From the IMG/VR virus record IMGVR_UViG_3300025669_000135, positions 1 to 31,144 of that record: a DNA stretch of 31,144 nucleotides, one strand, 5' to 3'. The notes under the pieces were generated by a model. It searched no databases. It was given only the letters and a program-made list of their open reading frames with translations, and was not told the DNA's origin. This DNA is from a virus. The translations under genes were made by a program, and so were the position numbers. Below are positions 24,279 to 31,144 of the stretch, piece after piece (the stretch's first letter is position 1; every line of letters begins with the position of its first letter).

Positions 24279-24757
24279 TATACTGCTTCCTTATTCATAT
24301 CTCTTGCAGGAACACCTATTACTGTTACATTATCAGGAACATCATGCGTAACTACCGCTCCAGCTCCTATAATCGCTTTCTTACCTATTGTTATACCACC
24401 TAGAATAGTAGCTCCACTACCAATCGTAGCTCCCTCTTTTACTAATACAGGTAATAATCTCCATGTTTTATTTAGTATCTTTTCTACAGTAGGATTGTTA
24501 TCGTTTATAAACACTACTCCATGTCCGATAAATACTTCATCTTCAATAGTTACACCTTCACAAATAAATGTATGTGATTGTATATGACATTTTTTACCTA
24601 TCTTTACACATCTTTGAATCTCTACAAAAGTACCTATTACAGTATCATCATCAATTTGACATCCATATATATTAACAAAATCAAAGATTTTAACATTATG
24701 TCCAACTATTGCATTTATAATAGTTTGTTTTGAGTTATTTATATCTAACACTCTCAT
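24278..24757 (-). CDS. Hexapeptide-repeat N-acetyltransferase, WbpD/WlbB-like
   Basis: 159 residues with left-handed beta-helix hexads throughout: AIVGHNVKIFDFVNI, CQIDDDTVIG, VKIGKKCHIQ, VTIEDEVFIGHGVVF, then GATIGSGATILGG, ITIGKKAIIGAGAVVTHDVP and a closing VIGVPARDM. The arrangement, including the NDNNPT loop after the third coil and the GVPA end, fits WbpD/WlbB and QdtC/FdtC-type enzymes that acetylate a C3 amino group on a nucleotide sugar with acetyl-CoA. Partner enzymes on either side are the dehydrogenase and aminotransferase. The ATG at 24757 overlaps the upstream stop as ATGA. SD is weak, so coupled translation is expected. Confidence 0.82.
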   Translation of the reverse strand: MRVLDINNSKQTIINAIVGHNVKIFDFVNIYGCQIDDDTVIGTFVEIQRCVKIGKKCHIQSHTFICEGVTIEDEVFIGHGVVFINDNNPTVEKILNKTWRLLPVLVKEGATIGSGATILGGITIGKKAIIGAGAVVTHDVPDNVTVIGVPARDMNKEAV

Positions 24758-25869
24758 CTATAAAACTCTTTTATTTTATTAGTTACCCTATCTATCTCTT
24801 CATCTTTTAACATAGGGCACATTGGAATACTTATTATGTCATCTGCTATACTCTCTGCTACTGGAAAGCTACCCTTCTTGTAGCCTAAATCTTTATAAGT
24901 ATCTTGTAAATGTAGTGGAACAGGGTAATGTATTCCACACTGTATCTCACTTGCATCTAGAAACTTTAATAATTTATTTCTTTTTTTTGCTTTTAATACA
25001 TAAAGATGAAATACATGATAATTTCTTATCTCTGGAGTTATTACCTCATCAACATCTTTTAATAACTCGTTGTATAAGTTAGCTATTTTTAATCTTCTAT
25101 CATTCCACTTATCTAAATGTCTTAGCTTAACTCTTAATACAGAAGCTTGTATAGTATCTAATCTCATGTTGTATCCTTCACCAACATGCTCATATTTTAC
25201 TTTTTGTCCATAATTTCGTAACATTAATAACTGTCTATATGTATCCTCATCATCTGTGGTTATCATACCACCGTCACCGAAGCCACCAAGATTCTTTCCA
25301 GGATAAAAACTAAAGCAACCACATTTTCCTATACTTCCTACTTTCTTATTTAATCCTAAACACCAAGATCCATGAGCCTGAGCACAATCTTCTATAATTG
25401 ATAATTTATACTTATTCGCTATCTCTATTATCTTTGTACTACAGCCTTGCCCATATAAATGAACAGGAATAACTATGTTGGAGGCTACATCATTACAAGC
25501 CTCTTCAAACTTAATTGGATCCATCTGATACATACCATCTTCAATGTCTACAAAATGTATCTTTCCTCCCACTCTCTTTACTGCTAGTGCTGTAGCTGTA
25601 AATGTATTTACAGGTAATATTACATTGCCTAAAGAAATACTACCTACCATCCTAAAATCTAATACCTTTAGAGCAAGAAATAATGCATCAGTTCCAGAAG
25701 ATACTCCTACTGCATACTTTGTACCTATATACTCTGCAAACTCTTTCTCAAATAACTCTACCTCTTCTCCTAGTATATAATCTGTCCTATCTATATACTT
25801 AAATAAAGACTCTTGTAGCTCTTCTCTGATTGAATCATTTAAAGCTAATAAATTAACAAATTGTATCAC
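24754..25869 (-). CDS. DegT/DnrJ/EryC1 PLP aminotransferase, WbpE/WlbC-like
   Basis: 371 residues, the family length. SSGTDALFLALKVL (57-70) binds the cofactor phosphate, PVNTFTATALAV (86-97) and VDIEDGMYQMDP (107-118) are family motifs, EDCAQAHGS (160-168) holds the Asp161 that contacts the pyridine N, and SFYPGKNLGGFGDGG (187-201) contains the PLP Lys192. HYPVPLHLQ near 314 is the C-terminal hallmark. Such enzymes transfer an amino group to a keto nucleotide sugar, here most likely the 3-keto product of the dehydrogenase. The start is GTG at 25869, with AGGG ahead and overlapping the previous stop (GTGA). Substrate choice rests on context. Confidence 0.88.
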   Translation of the reverse strand: MIQFVNLLALNDSIREELQESLFKYIDRTDYILGEEVELFEKEFAEYIGTKYAVGVSSGTDALFLALKVLDFRMVGSISLGNVILPVNTFTATALAVKRVGGKIHFVDIEDGMYQMDPIKFEEACNDVASNIVIPVHLYGQGCSTKIIEIANKYKLSIIEDCAQAHGSWCLGLNKKVGSIGKCGCFSFYPGKNLGGFGDGGMITTDDEDTYRQLLMLRNYGQKVKYEHVGEGYNMRLDTIQASVLRVKLRHLDKWNDRRLKIANLYNELLKDVDEVITPEIRNYHVFHLYVLKAKKRNKLLKFLDASEIQCGIHYPVPLHLQDTYKDLGYKKGSFPVAESIADDIISIPMCPMLKDEEIDRVTNKIKEFYR

Positions 25870-26771
25870 AGATTTTCCCTAACTTTGTTTAGAATATTCT
25901 TAGCCATTGCTTTTGGTGTAAGCCACTTCTTATAATAATCTAAACCATTTCTCGCTATTTGTTTTCTTTCTTCATCATGCTCTAAATAGTAATTTACTGT
26001 CTCTACTAAATCAGATAAATCTCTTTTTATGGTTATTTGGCAATACTTTTTATAATATTCAGTGTCTTTAGGTACTAAATAATCCATATCTACATTTAAT
26101 AAACAACTGCCCATACCCAATACTTCTGTATCCCTCCAACACCAATCATCTTTACCACCAACTCCAGGTAAAGATATGCAAATTTTACTCTTACTTTGTT
26201 TTTTTAAATGGTCACTAAATGATAGTTTCTTAATCAGTAATTCTTTAGGTATGTCAGGTCTGTTTCTAAAAAAGCATAGCCCACTAAAAGTATTCCAATT
26301 AATTTGTTTCTTTATTATCTCAACACAGTGTTTTCTTAAATCATAATTAGTTGCTCTAAATACACCTACTACATCATAATCCATCTTATCTTCTTCTATA
26401 TTATTTCTTAATTCTGGTAATACTTTAAAATAATCCATAGAAGAATTTGTTTGTCCAATAGGATATACATTTTTATACTTTATTGGATAATCTTTATGAC
26501 ACATTATCTTAAAATATAAATCACCATCACTCATTATATCTGTATGAATAGGTAAGAAGTCGCAAAAGTCATACCAAATTCTAGTTTTCTTTCCGTCTAT
26601 ATCTATGTCTATTGCTAATACAGTAAATCCAGTTATATAATGAGATTGTTTTCCTAACTCTCTTGATATTGTAACCTCACCTAATTCTTTGAATCCAGAA
26701 AGTAAATAATGATACCAAACACTATTAGGATTATTAAATACAGACGTATCAGGATATTGTATTTTTATCAT
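25866..26771 (-). CDS. Glycosyltransferase, group 1 type (copy A)
   Basis: 301 residues. The C-terminal half fits GT-B family 1 donors: SDHLKKQSKSKICISLPG, WCWRDTEVLGMGSCLLNVDM with a Glu in the E-x(n)-G-x-x-L region, then DLSDLVETVNYYLEHDEERK and the closing RNGLDYYKKWLTPKAMAKNI typical of the CgeB-like/Glyco_trans_1_2 group. The N-terminal part (about 1-150) carries WYDFCDFLPI and PIGQTNSS. It is a clear paralogue of the next gene upstream, sharing long blocks such as DLSDL, YYL.HDEER and SPKAM/TPKAM. The ATG overlaps the stop of that gene (ATGA) without an SD. Acceptor and sugar are unknown; the adjacent pathway suggests a diacetamido-uronic acid. Confidence 0.72.
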   Translation of the reverse strand: MIKIQYPDTSVFNNPNSVWYHYLLSGFKELGEVTISRELGKQSHYITGFTVLAIDIDIDGKKTRIWYDFCDFLPIHTDIMSDGDLYFKIMCHKDYPIKYKNVYPIGQTNSSMDYFKVLPELRNNIEEDKMDYDVVGVFRATNYDLRKHCVEIIKKQINWNTFSGLCFFRNRPDIPKELLIKKLSFSDHLKKQSKSKICISLPGVGGKDDWCWRDTEVLGMGSCLLNVDMDYLVPKDTEYYKKYCQITIKRDLSDLVETVNYYLEHDEERKQIARNGLDYYKKWLTPKAMAKNILNKVRENL

Positions 26772-27631
26772 AGTTTATTTAATATATTATTAACCATAGC
26801 TTTTGGGCTCAACCACTTCTCGTAATACTCTAAGCCACTTCTAGCTATACTTTCTCTTTCTTCGTCATGACTTAAGTAGTAATCTACTTTCTCTTCCATA
26901 TCGGATAAGTCTCTTTTAAGAATAATTGCAGATCCTTCTAAACTGCTTGGCATTCTTGCTTCTAATTCTGGTAGTATTAAACAATTACCAGTACCTAATA
27001 TCTCAGTTATCCGTCCATTTATACCAAATCTATTTCCAACACCGTGTATTGCTAAACATAATTTACTTTTACATTGCTTCATTAAATGTTCAGTATATGA
27101 TAAGCCAGTACTTAATAATTCTTTAGGAACTTTCGGTCTATTACTTGTCTGTTCTAACCAAGCTAATGACTTCCAATCTTTTCTACTTCTTATTATTTCT
27201 ACTGCTTTCTTTCTAGTATCATAATTAGTAGTTCTAAACACCCCTGTAATGTCATAATCATATTTCTTTTGATATTTAAGTTTTCTTCTAACAGTTAAAT
27301 CTTTAAAATAACTACTTCTTGATGACCCTAACCCTATAGGAAACATATTTACTGTCTCTTTTACTACATCATCATAGTATTGGACTTTAAAGTATAAATC
27401 ATTATCATTCATTATACTTGGGCATATTGGAGCAAAATCACTAAAATCATACCAAACTCTTCTACTATAAATATCTATGGGTATAAGCGTTTTACCTGTA
27501 ATAAAAAAACAATCTTTAAGTAGCTTATCAGTTTGAACTACCTCATCTGCTACTTCTTTGAATCCTTTTAAAAGATATTGATACCAACTTGATCTAGATA
27601 ATTGAGAACTAACAGGTAATACTACACGCAT
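26768..27631 (-). CDS. Glycosyltransferase, group 1 type (copy B)
   Basis: Paralogue of copy A. I choose the ATG at 27631 (MRVVLPVSSQL), which aligns with the start of copy A and has an AAAGGA SD; an earlier in-frame ATG at 27646 lacks one. From that start it has 287 residues. Shared blocks include WYQYLLKGFKE, WYDFSDFAPI, DYDITGVFRTTNYDTRKKAV, a TEHLMKQCKSKLCLAIHGVG segment and the C-terminal RSGLEYYEKWLSPKAM. In the donor-binding region copy A has GKDDWCWRDTEVLG and copy B FGINGRITEILG, so specificity probably differs. It overlaps the methyltransferase stop by ten bases. Two related transferases could add successive sugars; inference. Confidence 0.72.
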   Translation of the reverse strand: MRVVLPVSSQLSRSSWYQYLLKGFKEVADEVVQTDKLLKDCFFITGKTLIPIDIYSRRVWYDFSDFAPICPSIMNDNDLYFKVQYYDDVVKETVNMFPIGLGSSRSSYFKDLTVRRKLKYQKKYDYDITGVFRTTNYDTRKKAVEIIRSRKDWKSLAWLEQTSNRPKVPKELLSTGLSYTEHLMKQCKSKLCLAIHGVGNRFGINGRITEILGTGNCLILPELEARMPSSLEGSAIILKRDLSDMEEKVDYYLSHDEERESIARSGLEYYEKWLSPKAMVNNILNKL

Positions 27632-28524
27632 GATATTCCTTTGCATTGATATATCTTTCTAGTTCCTCTTACATTATGTTTATATGTTAACAAAGCTTTT
27701 CCATCTACTAGTTTATCTATTTCTTCTTCTGTCATAGTGTTTCCAAACATAGGTGGTAGTATTAATTCTACAAATAAAGTTTCCCTTGCTCTACTTTTTA
27801 ACTTATCAATAGTTACCTTTAAGTTTTTATAACTAGGATCTGGTTGATGATGAACACTTAAATAAGTTATTACATCATATGTTTCACCATGGTCTACTTT
27901 TCTAAAATTAACATCCGACATCTCTATACTATCATTTACTATAATAGCATTACCTCTTGAACAATCATTTGGTTCAAAACCAATTACATAAGCTCCTGCT
28001 TGAGACATCTTCATAGAATGATAACCTTGATGACATCCTATGTCTAATACAGATTTACCACTCCAATCTATTATGTTTATTTCGTCCCAGCTCTTTTGAC
28101 TATCTGCATAAGCATTAGGTAACCAATCATATGTTTGAAACCAATGCTGTTGCATTGTCCAGCTTTTTATTTGAGCTTCAGTCCATCTTTTTAAAACAGT
28201 AACTTCCAACTTACCTTCTTTAAAGCTTTCTGGAAACTTTCTCTTACTTAATAATTCTAAGATTCTTGGATTCTGTTTACTATCAGCCCATCTTACAGCC
28301 CAACCATATCTGTAATCGTCTCCTTTTTTAACTTTTACTAACCAATGTTTTCTCTTTGGAAATCTCTTATGAGCAACTTCCATAACGGGCTTGAAATTCT
28401 CTACTGAATTAATATTTTTTATATAGATATTAAAAGTTCCATACATTCTACAATTAAAAACATCTGAGTATACTTCGTCCATCTTGTGAGCATTTCCTAT
28501 ACCCCTAACAAAAGTACCTTGCAT
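27622..28524 (-). CDS. SAM-dependent methyltransferase with extra N-terminal domain
   Basis: 300 residues. The C-terminal part is a class I methyltransferase: motif I SVLDIGCHQGYHSMKM (158-173), acidic residue in GFEPN (182-186), and motif IV region YDVITYLSVHHQPDP (216-230), with HH in the position used by many small-molecule or sugar methylases. The first ~115 residues are a separate domain: TFVRGIGNAHKMDEVYSDVF and YGTFNIYIK resemble, loosely, the DUF120/riboflavin-kinase-like fold. The linker around WTMQQHWFQTYDWLPNAYAD is aromatic. It opens the sugar cassette, with AGGAG before the ATG at 28524. It may O-methylate the transferred sugar, but lipid or nucleoside substrates cannot be excluded. 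Confidence 0.72.
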   Translation of the reverse strand: MQGTFVRGIGNAHKMDEVYSDVFNCRMYGTFNIYIKNINSVENFKPVMEVAHKRFPKRKHWLVKVKKGDDYRYGWAVRWADSKQNPRILELLSKRKFPESFKEGKLEVTVLKRWTEAQIKSWTMQQHWFQTYDWLPNAYADSQKSWDEINIIDWSGKSVLDIGCHQGYHSMKMSQAGAYVIGFEPNDCSRGNAIIVNDSIEMSDVNFRKVDHGETYDVITYLSVHHQPDPSYKNLKVTIDKLKSRARETLFVELILPPMFGNTMTEEEIDKLVDGKALLTYKHNVRGTRKIYQCKGISCV

Positions 28525-28525
28525 A

Positions 28526-28768
28526 TTAGCTCCTACTCATTGTATTATATTTTTTATATATTTTTGCTATCTTTTGCTCATCTTGTATTGGAGCAATGTC
28601 CTGCTTAAACTTATCCATAGCTTTTACTTTATCCTCATAACTCGGATACTTATCATCTAACTCTTTATTAAATCTAATAGCATCTCCATAAGCATCTTCC
28701 GCATTTCTTTTTATCTTTTCTAGATTAGATACTGTTGTAAAACTACTTTCTAATATACTACGTATCAT
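28526..28768 (-). CDS. Small helical protein of unknown function
   Basis: 80 residues, helical and charged: MIRSILESSFTTVSNLEKIK followed by amphipathic helices with Tyr/Lys to the end. No Cys and no membrane segment. Its first residues MIRS echo the MIRE starts of the two genes upstream, and the DNA over its start repeats the junction sequence seen at 28923. The ATG overlaps the previous stop as ATGA, with AAGG about ten bases ahead. It ends just before the methyltransferase gene. Role unknown. Confidence 0.6.
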   Translation of the reverse strand: MIRSILESSFTTVSNLEKIKRNAEDAYGDAIRFNKELDDKYPSYEDKVKAMDKFKQDIAPIQDEQKIAKIYKKYNTMSRS

Positions 28769-28923
28769 TTTGTCTCTGCCTTTATAGTAGTTTGTCTTTG
28801 ATTCTTACTTGTTCTTTTTCCTGCATTGCAATTAAAGATATGTAAGAAAGATATAGCTTCAATTTGTGATACGTTACTTGGTGCTTTTATATCTGTATTT
28901 GGTTCATCTATTTCTCTAATCAT
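28765..28923 (-). CDS. Very small unknown protein (52 residues)
   Basis: A complete 52-codon ORF fitting exactly between its neighbours: ATGA overlap at both ends. It starts MIREIDEPNTDIKAPSNVSQ and ends KNQRQTTIKAETK; its centre AISFLHIFNCNAGKRTS could form a short amphipathic helix with Cys32. The exact coupling at both ends, with the frame kept, supports it as a gene. Its N-terminal MIRE and C-terminal ETK match the neighbour encoded at 28920-29279, suggesting descent by partial duplication or a repeat-mediated exchange. Function unknown. Confidence 0.55.
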   Translation of the reverse strand: MIREIDEPNTDIKAPSNVSQIEAISFLHIFNCNAGKRTSKNQRQTTIKAETK

Positions 28924-29279
28924 TTCGTCTCTGACTTTATAAGGCTTTTCACTTCCGTTTTACTCAATACATTCTCTGATCTAAGTTTTTCTTTTACTAT
29001 TCTTGCTATATACGAATCTAGCTCTGTTTTATTTAATCCAGATACTCCCATCTTACCTGTTATATCAGTAACTTTAGGCTTGTAGCTTTTTAATATAGTA
29101 GTTACAACATCCTTAGCTCTACTGTCTATTGTACTTTTTAATCTAACAATTCCCCAGTAAGCTATTGTTCCAAGAGTTGCAATCTTTAATGCTACACTTT
29201 TCCAATCTTCATATAACTGCTCTCTTTCTGTTTTTATTCTAATAGGAATATTATTATTTTCTATTACTTCTCTAATCAT
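28920..29279 (-). CDS. Small protein with one possible membrane helix
   Basis: 119 residues. MIREVIENNNIPIRIKTERE is followed by a moderately hydrophobic segment KIATLGTIAYWGIVRL (about 32-47), which may be a membrane helix or a buried helix, then a basic helical region and TEVKSLIKSETK at the end. The TELDSYIARIVKEKLRSENVL stretch is coiled-coil-like. GAGGG precedes the ATG at 29279. It lies between the neck-like gene and two small genes sharing its terminal sequences. Unknown function; possibly a virion internal or assembly protein. Confidence 0.55.
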   Translation of the reverse strand: MIREVIENNNIPIRIKTEREQLYEDWKSVALKIATLGTIAYWGIVRLKSTIDSRAKDVVTTILKSYKPKVTDITGKMGVSGLNKTELDSYIARIVKEKLRSENVLSKTEVKSLIKSETK

Positions 29280-29280
29280 A

Positions 29281-29940
29281 CTATTCCCTCACTGGTAAAA
29301 ATATTGCTTGGTCTCTTAACCAATCTTCTTGTTTTTCTAATACCTCTTTTCCATCTGATACCATTGACTCACCATCTAAATCTACACCAATTAATCTTGA
29401 TTTTCTTAACCTTTTTCCTTCTTCTACTGTTACATAAGCTTTTGCATATCTTACTAACCAATTTATTATCTCTCTTTGCTGTATGTCTTCTCCCTCTACA
29501 ATCATCTTATAATAAACAGCTAAGAATCCAGTAGCTCCCTCAGGAACATTATCAACATATAAAGTAGTACCAACTTGCTTCCAACTAAAATCTTTTCCTA
29601 AATATATACGTAGAGCATTAATGTAATACCATAAACTTGCTACATCTTCTAATGTTCTATCTAATACGTCAAATCCAAATATACTCCAAATAGGTGTAAT
29701 AGCATAAGGCATAGCTGGTTGACTTGATGGATATAACCTTACTACTTCATCCATATCATCATCTAAAGTTATAACATTACCTTTAGACCACGTTACCATC
29801 TTATTCTCTGTAAATCCTGCAAATTCATTCCAATAATCGATAGCTTTTTGTACTGCTTCTCTTATTACATAATCAGTAGTAGCTAATGCTAATGGTTCGA
29901 ATTCGCCTCTTACTTGAGCTTCTATTTGTTCTCTATTCAT
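29281..29940 (-). CDS. Neck / head-completion adaptor-like protein
   Basis: 219 residues. A helical N-terminus (TDYVIREAVQKAIDYWNEF, about 22-40) is followed by strands GNVITLDDDMDEVVRLYPSS, a beta region ending LAVYYKMIVEGEDIQ, and a C-terminal helix INWLVRYAKAYVTVEEGKRL (about 158-177) then GVDLDGESMVSDGKEVLEKQ. The last parts match a pattern I know from neck proteins of T4-like and jumbo myoviruses: 'WlvryA.A.ake..g.iRsk', then 'dG..lls.gkee.e.l'. Such proteins close the capsid after packaging. AAAGG precedes the ATG at 29940. The counterpart (gp13- or gp14-like) is not certain. Confidence 0.65.
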   Translation of the reverse strand: MNREQIEAQVRGEFEPLALATTDYVIREAVQKAIDYWNEFAGFTENKMVTWSKGNVITLDDDMDEVVRLYPSSQPAMPYAITPIWSIFGFDVLDRTLEDVASLWYYINALRIYLGKDFSWKQVGTTLYVDNVPEGATGFLAVYYKMIVEGEDIQQREIINWLVRYAKAYVTVEEGKRLRKSRLIGVDLDGESMVSDGKEVLEKQEDWLRDQAIFLPVRE

Positions 29941-29949
29941 TATATACCT

Positions 29950-30264
29950 TTAATTAATAATCGAACTTGCTACTGCCTCTACTTTTCCCCATATTACAAA
30001 TAAACATCTTATTAGAATAGCAGCTCCTGTAACACACGTAGCCATAAACCAATTATAAAATGTACGAGATGTGCTTAAAGATGCTATCCTAGCATCATGT
30101 GTTCTAACTGTACCATTAGTTAAGTCTGCTTTTTTATTCATTAATTTCATCTCTACTAAAACAGTTGCTTTAAATAGAGCATCTTTACTTGCTATTCTCT
30201 TTACATCCTTTAATTCAGCTTCTGATAATGTTATTACTTCCATCACTTTGTCTTCACATGCCAT
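29950..30264 (-). CDS. Small C-terminal-anchored membrane protein (holin/XhlA-like shape)
   Basis: 104 residues. Residues ~1-68 are charged and helical with coiled-coil tendency and an NGTVRTHDARIASLSTSR stretch. Residues ~70-92 (NWFMATCVTGAAILIRCLFV) are a single membrane helix, interrupted by one Arg, followed by about ten residues. A coiled-coil plus one C-terminal membrane helix is the layout of haemolysin XhlA-type and some accessory holin proteins, but the sequence is not diagnostic and no endolysin lies nearby in the window. AAAGGA precedes the ATG at 30264 by about ten bases. Unknown, with holin-associated as a weak possibility. Confidence 0.5.
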   Translation of the reverse strand: MACEDKVMEVITLSEAELKDVKRIASKDALFKATVLVEMKLMNKKADLTNGTVRTHDARIASLSTSRTFYNWFMATCVTGAAILIRCLFVIWGKVEAVASSIIN

Positions 30265-30285
30265 GAGGATTGTCCTTTCTATTAT

Positions 30286-31144
30286 TTATGGTTTCATTAA
30301 TTCAGTGTAAGCATCTACATATTCTTGACATTTATCTTTAGGATGCCAATTCTTCTCTATCCAACTTCTTGAATTTTCTTTATAACGTCTTAATACACCT
30401 CTATTTTTAACTAGCATCTTCAATACAGCTACTAAATTATCTAAAGAAGCATTTATAAAAGGGTCTCTCTTAATATTATTTATAACTGCCAATCCAAAAC
30501 TCATTCCTTCTAAACTTGTTCTATGCCAATTGCCTGTAGCTACATCATCTATAAGTATATCCACTCCTTTTTTTAATTCTAAATTCTCTATATAATCTAC
30601 TCCCTCTATCCATACAACTTCTATATCTTTTTGTTTTGCTAAGGTATACAAAATTGCCCTTACACTAGAATAAGCTTTTGAATCTAGATTTCCTACTGGA
30701 GTTTTTGATGTTGGAGCAAATGCTATTCGTATAGGTCTATTTTCTAAGTCTAACCAATTATCTCTTGGTTTATATTTTTCTATATCAATTACATTTGGTA
30801 ACCCTGTTAACCCATATTCTCTTTTGTGTAACGGTTGATCTATTGTATAACAAGCATTAGCAATAGCACTTAAGTTATTAAAAGTAGGTCTAATAGGTAA
30901 AGAATGAAATTGAGCTAATATCTTTTGATTCTCTAAGGAATTAAAATAGTTGATAGGAAATACATTATTATGCATATGCCAAATATCTGCCATTTTAAGT
31001 ATTGTTTTTGATATTCCGTCTCTTAATAAAACATCATATGGAAAACTTCTACCATCCATATAACTATTTCTTTCTGAAATTGATCTAACTTTTACATTTT
31101 TAGTATACTTATTTAAACATTGCATCAACTCATAAGGAGCAGCT
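30286..31144 (-). CDS. Glycosyltransferase, GT4-like (5' end outside window)
   Basis: A GT-B glycosyltransferase cut at the right edge. An internal TTG (31128) or ATG (31125) could start it, but neither has an SD, and the frame stays open to the edge with a sensible A-A-P-Y-E-L sequence before the Met. It is therefore most likely 5'-partial. Seen motifs: ADIWHMHNN (mid N-domain), GLTGLPNVIDIEKYKP (the inter-domain 'N.id...y.p' turn), IRIAFAPTSKTPVGN in the C-domain, and RTSLEGMSFGLAVI with the nucleotide-binding Glu. The end is KNWHPKDKCQEYVDAYTEL. It is less related to the two paralogous transferases. Donor and acceptor unknown. Confidence 0.72.
   Translation of the reverse strand, partial: AAPYELMQCLNKYTKNVKVRSISERNSYMDGRSFPYDVLLRDGISKTILKMADIWHMHNNVFPINYFNSLENQKILAQFHSLPIRPTFNNLSAIANACYTIDQPLHKREYGLTGLPNVIDIEKYKPRDNWLDLENRPIRIAFAPTSKTPVGNLDSKAYSSVRAILYTLAKQKDIEVVWIEGVDYIENLELKKGVDILIDDVATGNWHRTSLEGMSFGLAVINNIKRDPFINASLDNLVAVLKMLVKNRGVLRRYKENSRSWIEKNWHPKDKCQEYVDAYTELMKP

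Noticed and set aside
17-31128. Stop-codon recoding
   Set aside because: TAA, TAG and TGA all end genes at tidy overlaps and none interrupts a recognised conserved domain.

Overview
The window looks like part of the late (virion) gene block of an AT-rich, contractile-tailed phage (myovirus). I see no chromosomal genes, rRNA or tRNA. Every supportable gene lies on the minus strand, so transcription runs from position 31144 towards position 1. Genes are packed with ATGA, TAATG, GTGA or TAGTG junctions, and most have Shine-Dalgarno (SD) sequences of the AGGAG type. TAA, TAG and TGA are all used as stops, so there is no sign of recoding. Hand-counted stretches are mostly about 27-35% GC. The host cannot be named. 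Strong SDs, low GC and a small protein resembling the glycyl-radical tail of anaerobic ribonucleotide reductase would fit an anaerobic bacterium, but that is inference.

Layout in transcription order. (1) 31144-28526: a glycosyltransferase cut by the window edge, a small membrane protein, a neck/head-completion-like protein and three small genes whose starts and ends share sequence. (2) 28524-23337: a sugar cassette with a SAM methyltransferase carrying an extra N-terminal domain, two paralogous glycosyltransferases, a DegT-type PLP aminotransferase, a hexapeptide acetyltransferase and a Gfo/Idh/MocA dehydrogenase. The last three match the WbpE/WbpD/WbpB (WlbC/B/A) set that converts UDP-GlcNAcA to UDP-2,3-diacetamido-2,3-dideoxy-glucuronic acid. 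(3) 23337-20444: a SWIM-type zinc-finger protein, a Vsr-like homing endonuclease with two CxCGC zinc motifs, a small unknown, an NrdD-tail-like mini-protein, a papain/transglutaminase-like mini-protein and a neck-type protein.

(4) 20306-14510: tail build-up, with a lysine-rich protein carrying a dnaX-like slippery site, a neck/terminator candidate, a 59-residue gene, sheath, two unknowns, tail tube, a second tube-like protein, a T4 gp26-type zinc protein and a 70-residue partner. (5) 14509-4353: tape measure and baseplate, including a gp48/gp54-type protein, gp27/gpD-like hub, OB-fold spike with an octapeptide beta-helix, PAAR tip, gp25, a gp6/J-like wedge, a GLUG-adhesin/gpI fusion and gp53. 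(6) 4328-1: fibre and adhesin proteins, a secreted protein and the first codons of one more gene.

How they may work together: blocks 3-6 build the neck, contractile tail, puncturing tip and receptor-binding apparatus. The sugar cassette sits inside this late operon, so its product would be made while virions assemble. Modification of virion proteins or of the host surface late in infection are both open. The cassette, the GLUG fusion and the glycyl-radical-like mini-protein are the most notable items.
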